Positions 8,284 to 15,913 of a DNA stretch of 53,268 nt are shown in pieces. The number at the start of each line of letters is the position of its first letter. The first letter of the stretch is position 1. Under the pieces are notes generated by a model. That model was not told where the DNA came from and ran no database searches. It worked only from the letters and a program-made list of their open reading frames with translations. The stretch comes from Porphyromonas levii DSM 23370 (GTDB lineage Bacteria > Bacteroidota > Bacteroidia > Bacteroidales > Porphyromonadaceae): positions 1 to 53,268 of the forward strand of contig NZ_KB904205.1 of the NCBI RefSeq assembly GCF_000379925.1, read 5' to 3'. The translations under genes were made by a program, and so were the position numbers.

Positions 8284-9021
8284 ATGGGACATAAGGTATT
8301 GGTGACTGGTGGTTCGAAGGGTATCGGACTAGCAGCTGTCGAGGCAATGGCTAAGCGCGGTGATGTAGAGGAGATCTTTCTTACCTACAATAGCGATGCT
8401 GAGCGAGCATTGGAGGTGCTGGAGCAGCTAGGGGCTACCTATGATGATGTGACGTTTCACCTATGTCAGCTGGATGTGACTGATGCACAAGAGGGCGAGG
8501 CGCTAGAAGATGCCCTTGAGCAGCTCGACTTCGTGCCCACCGTGGTGTGCTTCAATGCCAATGTGACCAATAGGTCTCCGCTAGAGGAGCTAGATATGGA
8601 GGAGTGGCGTCGTCTATTTCAAGCCAATGTTCACTTCCCTGTGGAGATGACCAAGAGGTTAGCCCTAAAGATGGTAGAGGGTGGGGTGTTCCTCTTCACT
8701 GGTTCGATGATGGCGATTCAACCCCATTCGGTGTCGCTTGGATATGGTGTGAGTAAGAGTGCAGTGCATGCACTGGTAACTAATCTCGTGAAGCACCTAG
8801 AGCCTTATGGGCATAGAGTGGTGGGAATTGCCCCTGGGTTTGTAGATACCGAATGGCAGAAGACCAAACCGGCAGAGATTCGTGCAAATATTGAGGCGAA
8901 GGTAGCGCTGCACCGCTTCGCCACACCAGCAGAGGTCGGCTCGCTATTTGCCTACGTACTGGATAACGCTTACTTCAATGGTGATATCCTCACATTGTCG
9001 GGCGGTTATTCATATAAGTAA
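8284..9021 (+). CDS. Short-chain dehydrogenase/reductase in the lipid cluster
   Basis: A 245-residue classical SDR with the nucleotide motif TGGSKGIG (8-15) and a full catalytic tetrad Asn115, Ser141, Tyr154 and Lys158 (YGVSK). NANV replaces the common NNAG. It resembles FabG-like enzymes and would reduce a keto group with NAD(P)H. It lies 5 bases after the cytidylyltransferase and 10 before the CDP-alcohol phosphotransferase. Two roles fit: 3-ketosphinganine reductase in sphingolipid synthesis, or reduction of a sugar or dihydroxyacetone phosphate to the polyol phosphate that is then CDP-activated. Sequence alone does not decide between them. Confidence 0.8.
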   Translation: MGHKVLVTGGSKGIGLAAVEAMAKRGDVEEIFLTYNSDAERALEVLEQLGATYDDVTFHLCQLDVTDAQEGEALEDALEQLDFVPTVVCFNANVTNRSPLEELDMEEWRRLFQANVHFPVEMTKRLALKMVEGGVFLFTGSMMAIQPHSVSLGYGVSKSAVHALVTNLVKHLEPYGHRVVGIAPGFVDTEWQKTKPAEIRANIEAKVALHRFATPAEVGSLFAYVLDNAYFNGDILTLSGGYSYK

Positions 9022-9031
9022 GAGAGAACTC

Positions 9032-9937
9032 ATGAATAAAGATAGACTAGAAAGGAGTGAAGCGTACTTAAGCTCGCTGAAGTCCTTGGAGACAGAGAAT
9101 TATATAGACAGGGTGTTCTACCGTCCTGTCGGTTTTAGGATAGCATGGTCTTTGAGAAGGTCGGGCATTACGCCTAATACCATTACGGTAATTAGTATTG
9201 TGGTGGGGATGATGGGCGCTTGGCTGTTTTATTACGAGTCGATAGGGATGACCCTTCTGGGCATTGCTGGGCTTGTGGCAGCGAATATCCTTGATTGTGT
9301 AGACGGGCAATTGGCTCGCCTTACGGGCATCAAGTCTAAGATAGGGCGCATCCTAGATGGTATGGCTGGTGACTTATGGTTTATCACATTGTACATTGCC
9401 ATTTCGCTACGTATGTATGATACGACAGGGGAGTGGCTGTTCTTTGTCGTGGCTGGGCTATCAATGTTGAGCCATTTGACACAAGCAGCACTTACTGATC
9501 TCTATAAGACGTTTCACCTTTGGGTGATTGGTGGTCGGAATGGCAAGGAGTTTGAGAGCTATGAAACGGTGAAAGCGAAGGTCGATGCGATGCCAGCAGG
9601 TTTCTCTAAGCTCCTGAGTCGCATCTACTCTTACTACACGCTAATGCAGGCTAAGCTCAGTCCAAGACTTCAGAGGCTGGCTAGTCGATTGGTGGTCAGT
9701 CCATTCACGGACGAGGAATCTCGAGGGTTTAGACAAGGGAGTATGCTGATACAGAAGCTCATCAACCTAATGACTTTCAATGGTCGCACACTTGCGCTCT
9801 TCGTCTCTGCTCTTGTGGGGCTTCCTTGGTTTTACTTTGTGTATGAGATATTGTTCCTGAATATTGTACTATTAGTCTCTCGTGCCCAGCACGAGACCTT
9901 GTGTAAGATTTATCTTGAGTGGCTAAATCATGAGTGA
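9032..9937 (+). CDS. CDP-alcohol phosphotransferase-family membrane protein
   Basis: A 301-residue integral membrane protein with several hydrophobic segments and the CDP-alcohol phosphotransferase signature at residues 88-114: Asp88, Asp91, Gly92, Ala95-Arg96, Gly105 and Asp109. The final aspartate is Asp114, giving D-x4-D where the family consensus has D-x3-D. The enzyme should transfer a phospho-alcohol between a CDP donor and a lipid or alcohol acceptor. ATG 9032 follows an AGAGAG site; a longer frame upstream overlaps the SDR gene. Its stop overlaps the acyltransferase start by 8 bases. With the cytidylyltransferase upstream, a CDP-alcohol donor used on diacylglycerol or ceramide is plausible. 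Confidence 0.8.
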   Translation: MNKDRLERSEAYLSSLKSLETENYIDRVFYRPVGFRIAWSLRRSGITPNTITVISIVVGMMGAWLFYYESIGMTLLGIAGLVAANILDCVDGQLARLTGIKSKIGRILDGMAGDLWFITLYIAISLRMYDTTGEWLFFVVAGLSMLSHLTQAALTDLYKTFHLWVIGGRNGKEFESYETVKAKVDAMPAGFSKLLSRIYSYYTLMQAKLSPRLQRLASRLVVSPFTDEESRGFRQGSMLIQKLINLMTFNGRTLALFVSALVGLPWFYFVYEILFLNIVLLVSRAQHETLCKIYLEWLNHE

Positions 9938-10835
9938 AAAGAGACAAGTAAATCCTGACAACTTCTTGGTAACAGTAGATGATTTAGGAGATATCCTTCA
10001 CCCTCTATTTAAGAAGCCCTTTGGAAGACTACTGGGTGAAGGGCTCCTGAGCCTATTGAAGGTCAAGGATCTCAATAGGATTCACGATAGATATTGTCAT
10101 CTTCATGGGACAGAAGTTACCAAAGCGATTTTGGCGGACGCTCGTATTGATGTTACTTACACACTCCATGGGGAAGAGAACTTGGAGCTAATGAAGGATA
10201 TTGGTGGTTTCTTTACCATTTCAAATCATCCTTATGGTGGACTCGATGGCATCATACTGATAGATATCATTGGCAATATCCGTGATGATTTCAAAGTATT
10301 GGTCAATGGTTTTCTTAATCGAATCACTGCATTCAAGGACTATTGGATACCTGTTCAGCCGAGAGTAAATAAAAAGAATTACGTGCATGACCCATCTAAG
10401 AATATTACTGGAGTACGTATGGTAGCTCATCAGATACAGGAGCATCACCCCGTGGGGATGTTTCCTGCTGGTGGTGTGCCTCATATTGATGATGTCTTGG
10501 GACGTCCAGTAGAACAGCTTTGGCAGATGAACAACGTGAAGATAATGAAGTCGGCGGGCGTGCCAATGTTCCCTATAATGTTTGAAGGGAACAATTCTCG
10601 TGGCTACTATTGGTTTGCTAAGAAATATGGTTACTTCCCAGCTTCTATCTTGCTGCCTCGTGAGATCACGAACAAGAGGGGGACTAATATAGATGTATAT
10701 GTAGGCGCTCCCATATCGGTAGAGGAGATGAGCGCTACCAATGACCTTAGGAGTGCGCGCGAACTAGTGATGCGAAGGTCTCTAGAGTTACTCCCTTCCT
10801 ATAAAGACATAATTGATAAAATCAAATTCAGGTAA
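9930..10835 (+). CDS. PlsC-like (hemolysin-type) lipid acyltransferase
   Basis: This 301-residue protein carries the glycerolipid acyltransferase block NHPYGGLDG, with His100 and Asp106, and FPAGGVPH in place of the FPEG motif. It belongs with the putative-hemolysin acyltransferases, which include enzymes acylating lyso-amino-acid lipids. It probably transfers an acyl chain from acyl-ACP or acyl-CoA to a lipid hydroxyl at the inner leaflet. In this cluster it could acylate the glycerol headgroup or make the lipid backbone. Its start lies inside the end of the upstream CDP-alcohol gene, which indicates coupling. The His-x5-Asp spacing is a known-looking variant of HxxxxD. Confidence 0.78.
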   Translation: MSEKRQVNPDNFLVTVDDLGDILHPLFKKPFGRLLGEGLLSLLKVKDLNRIHDRYCHLHGTEVTKAILADARIDVTYTLHGEENLELMKDIGGFFTISNHPYGGLDGIILIDIIGNIRDDFKVLVNGFLNRITAFKDYWIPVQPRVNKKNYVHDPSKNITGVRMVAHQIQEHHPVGMFPAGGVPHIDDVLGRPVEQLWQMNNVKIMKSAGVPMFPIMFEGNNSRGYYWFAKKYGYFPASILLPREITNKRGTNIDVYVGAPISVEEMSATNDLRSARELVMRRSLELLPSYKDIIDKIKFR

Positions 10836-10840
10836 TTATA

Positions 10841-13024
10841 ATGAGTAAGTGGCGCAATAACCGAGACTTGATATACTATGGTCTTATGCTCATAGTGGGT
10901 GTCGTTGCGGTTATCCTCCTTACCCTAGTTCCCGACCCGAGTGCGGTGCCTACAGGAGGAAATGGTACGCTCGGAGAAGCGTTTGGGATCTTTCTAGACT
11001 TGTTCAAGGGGCATATAATTTCTCCGTTTGGGTTGCTATTACTCCAAGTAATAGTCATCCTTATCTTTGCGAGAATAGTAGCTTGGCTCTTCACTAAGCT
11101 AGGTCAACCCTCCGTTATCGGAGAGATATTAGCGGGAATTGTCCTTGGTCCTTCTGTGATGGGCTGGCTATGGCCAGAGGGATTTCAGTTCCTTTTCCCT
11201 AGTGCGAGCCTGCACAATATCTCCCTACTGAGTCAGTTCGGTCTTATCTTCTTTATGTTTGTCATAGGGATGGAGCTTGATCTCGACGAGATACGGAAGC
11301 AGCTTCGCAAGAGTTTCGTCATCGCACATTCGGGCATCGTGGCACCTTTTATACTAGGAGTGATGGCGTCCATTATCTTATATGATACGTATGGAGGGGA
11401 GAAAAGTTCGCTCCTCACCTTCGCTCTCTTCGTAGGCATATCACTTAGCGTTACCGCTTTTCCCGTACTCGCTAGGATTATTCAGGAACAAGGCAAGATG
11501 AAAGACCCCATTGGCGTCCTCTCAATGGCGAGTGCTGCCAATGGCGACATTACTGCTTGGTGCTTGCTTGCGGTGATAATGGCTATCGCTCAGGCGGGGT
11601 CACCACTTAGCGCTCTCTTCACAGTGCTCTTCGCTGCGGTGTATATGCTGTTGATGTTCCTCATCGTACGCCCTGCATTTGCCGTGATAGGTAGCGCCTA
11701 CAATACCAAAGAAGTTGCGGGCAAAGGTATCGTGGCACTTGCATTTGTTGTCCTACTCATCTCCTCTTATGTCACCGAGATACTTGGGTTGCATGCCCTC
11801 TTCGGAGCGTTTATAGCTGGAGTGGTGATGCCTACCAATCTGAACTTCCGTCACATGCTCACCGAGAAGGTTGAGGATGTCTCCCTTGCCGTCTTCCTTC
11901 CCTTGTTCTTCGTCTCTAGTGGTCTCTCCACACAGATAGGGCTACTCAATACACCTGCTCATTGGTGGGTGACCTTGGCCATCACCCTTGTGGCAATACT
12001 TGGCAAGGTAGGTGGCACATACGGTGCGTGTCGTGTAGTGGGAGAAACGAGGCGAGACAGCCTATACATGGGCGTCTTGATGAACACACGAGGACTAATG
12101 GAGCTTGTTATCCTATCCATGGGCTTGCAATTGGAAATCCTTTCTCCTGTGATGTACGCGATACTTGTTATTATGACCTTGGTTACCACCTTTATGACCA
12201 CGCCTATTCTCCACCTAGTGAATAAGCTTTGGCCGGCAAAGATAGTGAAAGCGGTGAAGGATGGCTTCCACATTCTCTTCTCCTTTGGACGTAGTCGTAC
12301 GGGCATTACCATGATGAGAATCGTGGAGAGCTTCTTCCCCAAGCTCCAACAGAAGATAAACCTCGTGGGGCTTCACCTTACCATTGGTAGCGATACCAGT
12401 TGGGGAGACGCAGAGCATTATCGTGCTCAGAGCTTCGCACCCATTCAGTCGCACGCCGACAACCAAGGGTACGACGTCGAAGAGTATTATGAGGTGACCG
12501 ATAACCCCATTCAGTCTATTGTGAAAGCAACGAAGGTTACGCAGACCGACCTACTCCTCGTAGGTGCTAGTCTGGAGCTCTCCACTAATCCAGAGGATAA
12601 GGATATACGGGCAAAGCGCGAACGGTTTGTCAATCGTTTTGGTCGGACTTTGGCGTCGGCAACAGAGCTATTCAACGTCCACAACCTTTTCAAAGACAAG
12701 ACTAACGACTTCGTTAGTATCACCAACTGCGCTGTAGGCGTGGTAATAGACAGAGGGTTGACCGAGCCAGCACGGAGCATTTCGGTGCTATCCGATAAGC
12801 ATAAGAGCGGCTTCACACTGCTCTCTGGGCAGCTCCTTGCCGACTCCCATGCCGAAATACACCATTATTTCTATCCCGATATGGCGAAGGGAGATTACAG
12901 TTTTGCCGACCATGACCTCCTGATTATGCCTTACCCACTGTGGATAACCCTCAAGAGCAAACACCCCGATATTGTAGATAAAGTGCCTACCACCTTACTC
13001 CTACAGACTCATTATTCCCACTAA
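10841..13024 (+). CDS. Kef/CPA2-type cation:proton antiporter with cytoplasmic USP-like domain
   Basis: The first two-thirds of this 727-residue protein form a CPA2 sodium/hydrogen exchanger domain with about 12 membrane segments, including GQPSVIGEILAGIVLGPS and LFGAFIAGVVMP. The last roughly 260 residues are soluble and resemble universal stress protein domains (TDLLLVGASLEL). It should exchange Na+ or K+ for H+ across the inner membrane, with the tail sensing a nucleotide or stress. It sits 5 bases after the acyltransferase and 7 before the lipid kinase, so it is cotranscribed with lipid genes. With a sodium-type V-ATPase in the same window, a Na+ circuit is conceivable. Confidence 0.85.
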   Translation: MSKWRNNRDLIYYGLMLIVGVVAVILLTLVPDPSAVPTGGNGTLGEAFGIFLDLFKGHIISPFGLLLLQVIVILIFARIVAWLFTKLGQPSVIGEILAGIVLGPSVMGWLWPEGFQFLFPSASLHNISLLSQFGLIFFMFVIGMELDLDEIRKQLRKSFVIAHSGIVAPFILGVMASIILYDTYGGEKSSLLTFALFVGISLSVTAFPVLARIIQEQGKMKDPIGVLSMASAANGDITAWCLLAVIMAIAQAGSPLSALFTVLFAAVYMLLMFLIVRPAFAVIGSAYNTKEVAGKGIVALAFVVLLISSYVTEILGLHALFGAFIAGVVMPTNLNFRHMLTEKVEDVSLAVFLPLFFVSSGLSTQIGLLNTPAHWWVTLAITLVAILGKVGGTYGACRVVGETRRDSLYMGVLMNTRGLMELVILSMGLQLEILSPVMYAILVIMTLVTTFMTTPILHLVNKLWPAKIVKAVKDGFHILFSFGRSRTGITMMRIVESFFPKLQQKINLVGLHLTIGSDTSWGDAEHYRAQSFAPIQSHADNQGYDVEEYYEVTDNPIQSIVKATKVTQTDLLLVGASLELSTNPEDKDIRAKRERFVNRFGRTLASATELFNVHNLFKDKTNDFVSITNCAVGVVIDRGLTEPARSISVLSDKHKSGFTLLSGQLLADSHAEIHHYFYPDMAKGDYSFADHDLLIMPYPLWITLKSKHPDIVDKVPTTLLLQTHYSH

Positions 13025-13031
13025 TAGTCCC

Positions 13032-14000
13032 ATGAAGTATCTACTTATTGCCAATCCGGTATCTGGACCGAAGAGCGATAGCATGCCATTGCTGGGCAAA
13101 GTTGTCGCCAAGATTGCCGCCGAAGGTCATGTGGTGACCTTACATGTGACCGAAAGAGAGGGTCACGGCTACGAGATTGCACAGTCTGCTCTGCACTCCG
13201 ATTACGATGTAATAGTGGCAGTAGGGGGAGATGGTACAGTGAATGAAGTTGCCCATGCACTAGTGCATTCGGATAAAATCATGGGCATTATCCCCAATGG
13301 CAGCGGCAATGGGCTAGCCAGAGAGCTTATGATTCCGATGGATGCCATGAAGGCTGTGGATACGCTCCTCAGGCATGAAGTGGCTACGATAGATACGTGT
13401 AGAGCCAATGATGAGCCCTTTTTCGTCACCTGTGGCATAGGTTTCGATGGCAAGGTATCCAAGAAATTCGCCAAGAGTGATATCCGAGGTGTCGCCACCT
13501 ATGTGCGTGAAGTGATCTCGGAGTACTTCAGTTACAAGCCACGCCAGTACCATCTATTTGTCGACGACTACGAAGTCACTGCTAAGGCACTAGTGATTGC
13601 GGTCGCCAATGCCTCGCAGTACGGCAATAACGCATTCATTGCACCCAAAGCAAGCATGGAGGATGGCGAGCTCGACGTGACCATTCTCAAGGACTTCCCC
13701 ACAGGCGAAGCAGCAAAAATAGTCCTCCAGCTCTTCTCCAAGGAGCTAGCTAAGAGTGATTACACCTCCTTCTTCCGCGGGAAAAAGATAGAGATAAAGG
13801 TGGATAGCCCCGTCAATTACCACATCGATGGTGAGCCCAAAAGCAAGAACGATCACTTGGTGATAGAGGTCATCCCCGCATCGCTGAGGGTGCTCCATGG
13901 AGGGGAGAAAGACAGAACCAAGACGGTCTTTGACTTCTTCAAGGACGCTACCAATAGTTTTCAAGAAGTAACAGAGGATATGACCGACCTATTTAAGTAA
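13032..14000 (+). CDS. Diacylglycerol/sphingoid-base kinase family protein
   Basis: A 322-residue soluble lipid kinase of the DagK/YegS/LCB5 family. It has the signature GGDGTVNE (65-72), an N-terminal NPVSG phosphate-binding element and IIPNGSGNGLARE as the following substrate/nucleotide segment. The C-terminal domain has the expected beta-rich IDGEP motif. The family phosphorylates lipid alcohols such as diacylglycerol, ceramide or sphingoid bases with ATP. Its position at the end of the cytidylyltransferase-SDR-CDP-alcohol-acyltransferase run supports a role in membrane lipid turnover. The exact lipid cannot be inferred. Confidence 0.83.
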   Translation: MKYLLIANPVSGPKSDSMPLLGKVVAKIAAEGHVVTLHVTEREGHGYEIAQSALHSDYDVIVAVGGDGTVNEVAHALVHSDKIMGIIPNGSGNGLARELMIPMDAMKAVDTLLRHEVATIDTCRANDEPFFVTCGIGFDGKVSKKFAKSDIRGVATYVREVISEYFSYKPRQYHLFVDDYEVTAKALVIAVANASQYGNNAFIAPKASMEDGELDVTILKDFPTGEAAKIVLQLFSKELAKSDYTSFFRGKKIEIKVDSPVNYHIDGEPKSKNDHLVIEVIPASLRVLHGGEKDRTKTVFDFFKDATNSFQEVTEDMTDLFK

Positions 14001-14006
14001 AGAAAT

Positions 14007-14597
14007 ATGGATATTACAAAAGCAACATTCGCAACCAGCAGCTCCAAAACAGAAGAGTGCCCCACCGATGGGCGCATGGAACTCGCTTTTATCGGCAGGT
14101 CTAATGTCGGGAAATCGTCTCTGATTAATATGCTCACCAACGCCAAAGGCTTGGCAAAGACTTCGTCTACCCCGGGTAAAACCCAGCTGATTAATCACTT
14201 TTTGGTCAATGATAGCTTCTACATTGTCGACCTCCCAGGCTATGGTTATGCCAAGGTTCCAAAGGGGATGAGAAGTAGTTTCAAGAGCATGATCTATGGT
14301 TATATTCTGAGTCGTGAGCAGTTGGTGAACCTCTTCATCCTCGTAGACGTCCGCCATGATCCCATGAAGATAGATATAGACTTTATCAATGAGATGGGCG
14401 AAGCAGGTGTTCCTTTTTCCATTGTCTTTACCAAGGCAGACAAGCTCTCGAAGTCGGCACTCAAACTGCACGTAGAGGCGTACCAAAACGTACTTCGCGA
14501 GAGCTGGGAAGAGTTGCCACCTATCTTTGTTACCTCATCGGAAAAGGGCACAGGAAGAGAGGAACTAGTAGCCTATATCGAGCAGATTTTGAAGTGA
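14007..14597 (+). CDS. engB: Ribosome biogenesis GTPase EngB/YsxC
   Basis: A 196-residue P-loop GTPase needed for large ribosomal subunit assembly. The G-motifs are in order: G1 GRSNVGKSS (about 31-39), G2 region STPGKTQ, G3 DLPGYGYAKV, and G4 TKADK. Length matches the family. It starts 6 bases after the lipid kinase and probably ends that transcript, because the palindrome array follows at 14636. Confidence 0.95.
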   Translation: MDITKATFATSSSKTEECPTDGRMELAFIGRSNVGKSSLINMLTNAKGLAKTSSTPGKTQLINHFLVNDSFYIVDLPGYGYAKVPKGMRSSFKSMIYGYILSREQLVNLFILVDVRHDPMKIDIDFINEMGEAGVPFSIVFTKADKLSKSALKLHVEAYQNVLRESWEELPPIFVTSSEKGTGREELVAYIEQILK

Positions 14598-14635
14598 GCC
14601 AGCACGCGCTCCTAGAGGAGGGATTGCGTAGCTAG

Positions 14636-14720
14636 AAAAAAGGGTCGACCCTTTCAGTGAAAAAGGTCGACCCTTTCTGCGAAAAAGGTCGACCTTTTCT
14701 AGAGAAAGGGTCGACCTTTT
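14636..14720. repeat. Four-copy palindrome array with exact 22-bp period
   Basis: GTCGAC occurs at 14644, 14666, 14688 and 14710, exactly 22 bases apart. Each copy is centred in an AAAGGGTCGACCCTTT-like palindrome able to form a 5-7 bp stem with a TCGA loop. It fills the gap between the convergent engB and cydB genes. T-runs follow copies on both strands, so it may be a bidirectional terminator. The two-helical-turn spacing would also suit a DNA-binding protein. Confidence 0.85.
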
Positions 14721-14739
14721 TATCGAATACCCAAAAGGG

Positions 14740-15900
14740 TTAGTAGTGATTACCCTTCTTTAGCTCCTCCTTATCCAGTTTGTGGAAGTCTAGTTTGCGC
14801 CATGCATAGAAGATATAAGCTAGCACAAATGGAATCACTAGCGAAGCATACGCCATTACCTCAAGGGTGTATGTGCTGGAGCTACTATTGCGGATGGTGA
14901 GTGAACTCTGGAGGTCGGCAAAGGATGGGTAGTAGGCGGTATTGTGCCACCCTGCAAGTAGGAATAGGATAGTGACTACCACTACTACGCCTACGCCCTC
15001 ATACCAAATGCCCTTCACGAAACCATCCTTCACGATGGTCATGCCGATACCATAGAGGACAGCCACCACACCGAGCAATAGGAGCACCAAGAGTACCGGT
15101 TGCTCTATAAGGTTGTGGAGGTACTTGTACTGCTCCATCGATACCGACCCAGTGGCTGGGTCTACTGCAAAGCCATTGGCAGTGAGTAGATAACCTAGGA
15201 ACGCGAGGAAGAATACAAGGAAGATAAGAGCATTGGGCACTAGTCTCTTCCGAGCCGCCACGCGTACCTCGGGCTCGCGGATGTTATTGATAAAGTAGAG
15301 CAAGCCAGTGGTGCGCGCCAAGAAAAGTACCGCTAGCCCAAGCACAAGGTTCCAAGGATTGAGCACAGCCTCTAGCCCGTGGAGCATCATCCCATCGAAA
15401 GGCATCCAGGTAGATACCGATAGATTGCCACCGAGGTTGGCGATGTTGCTTCTGTCGATGACGAAGTTGGCTCCTGTGAAGAACGTACCTACAGCGGCAC
15501 CAAGCAGAAGAGGGCCGAATACACCATTTATAAATAGCGCCCATTGGTAGCTCTTCTTGCCCCAAACGTTGCCCTTTTTGTTCTGGAACTCAAAGGATAC
15601 AGCTTGTATTACGAAGCAGAAAAGAATCAGCATCCACACCCAATAGGCTCCGTAGAAGCTGGTGGAGTAGAATAATGGGAAAGCCGCAAAGAACGCACCA
15701 CCAAAGGTTACCAGCGTGGTGAACGTAAATTCCCACTTGCGACCAGTAGAGTTGACCAGCATTCTCTGCTGGAGAGCGTCCTTAGAGAGGGAGAATATAA
15801 AGGACTGACCACCCTGCACGAATAGCAGGAATACAAGCAAACCACCGAGGAGGGATATCACAAACCACCAGTAGTCTTGTAGCATAATAAATTTATCCAT
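14740..15900 (-). CDS. cydB: Cytochrome bd ubiquinol oxidase subunit II
   Basis: A 386-residue polytopic membrane protein matching CydB, with the N-terminal LQDYWWFVISLLGGLLVFLLF segment followed by about eight further hydrophobic helices. CydB pairs with CydA to form the bd oxidase that reduces O2 to water with quinol electrons. It starts 13 bases after cydA and is last in the DUF4492-cydA-cydB operon. The C-terminus is charged (KLDKEELKKGNHY). In an anaerobe this oxidase mainly serves oxygen scavenging. Confidence 0.95.
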   Translation of the reverse strand: MDKFIMLQDYWWFVISLLGGLLVFLLFVQGGQSFIFSLSKDALQQRMLVNSTGRKWEFTFTTLVTFGGAFFAAFPLFYSTSFYGAYWVWMLILFCFVIQAVSFEFQNKKGNVWGKKSYQWALFINGVFGPLLLGAAVGTFFTGANFVIDRSNIANLGGNLSVSTWMPFDGMMLHGLEAVLNPWNLVLGLAVLFLARTTGLLYFINNIREPEVRVAARKRLVPNALIFLVFFLAFLGYLLTANGFAVDPATGSVSMEQYKYLHNLIEQPVLLVLLLLGVVAVLYGIGMTIVKDGFVKGIWYEGVGVVVVVTILFLLAGWHNTAYYPSFADLQSSLTIRNSSSSTYTLEVMAYASLVIPFVLAYIFYAWRKLDFHKLDKEELKKGNHY

Positions 15901-15913
15901 AGCGCTTTCTCAA

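Noticed and set aside
13989-14486. 165-codon reverse-strand frame over engB
   Set aside because: It is antisense to all GTPase motifs of engB; the composition is that of a shadow frame.
14636-14720. Possible CRISPR array
   Set aside because: The 22-bp period with only 6-bp variable parts leaves no room for spacers, and no cas genes are near.
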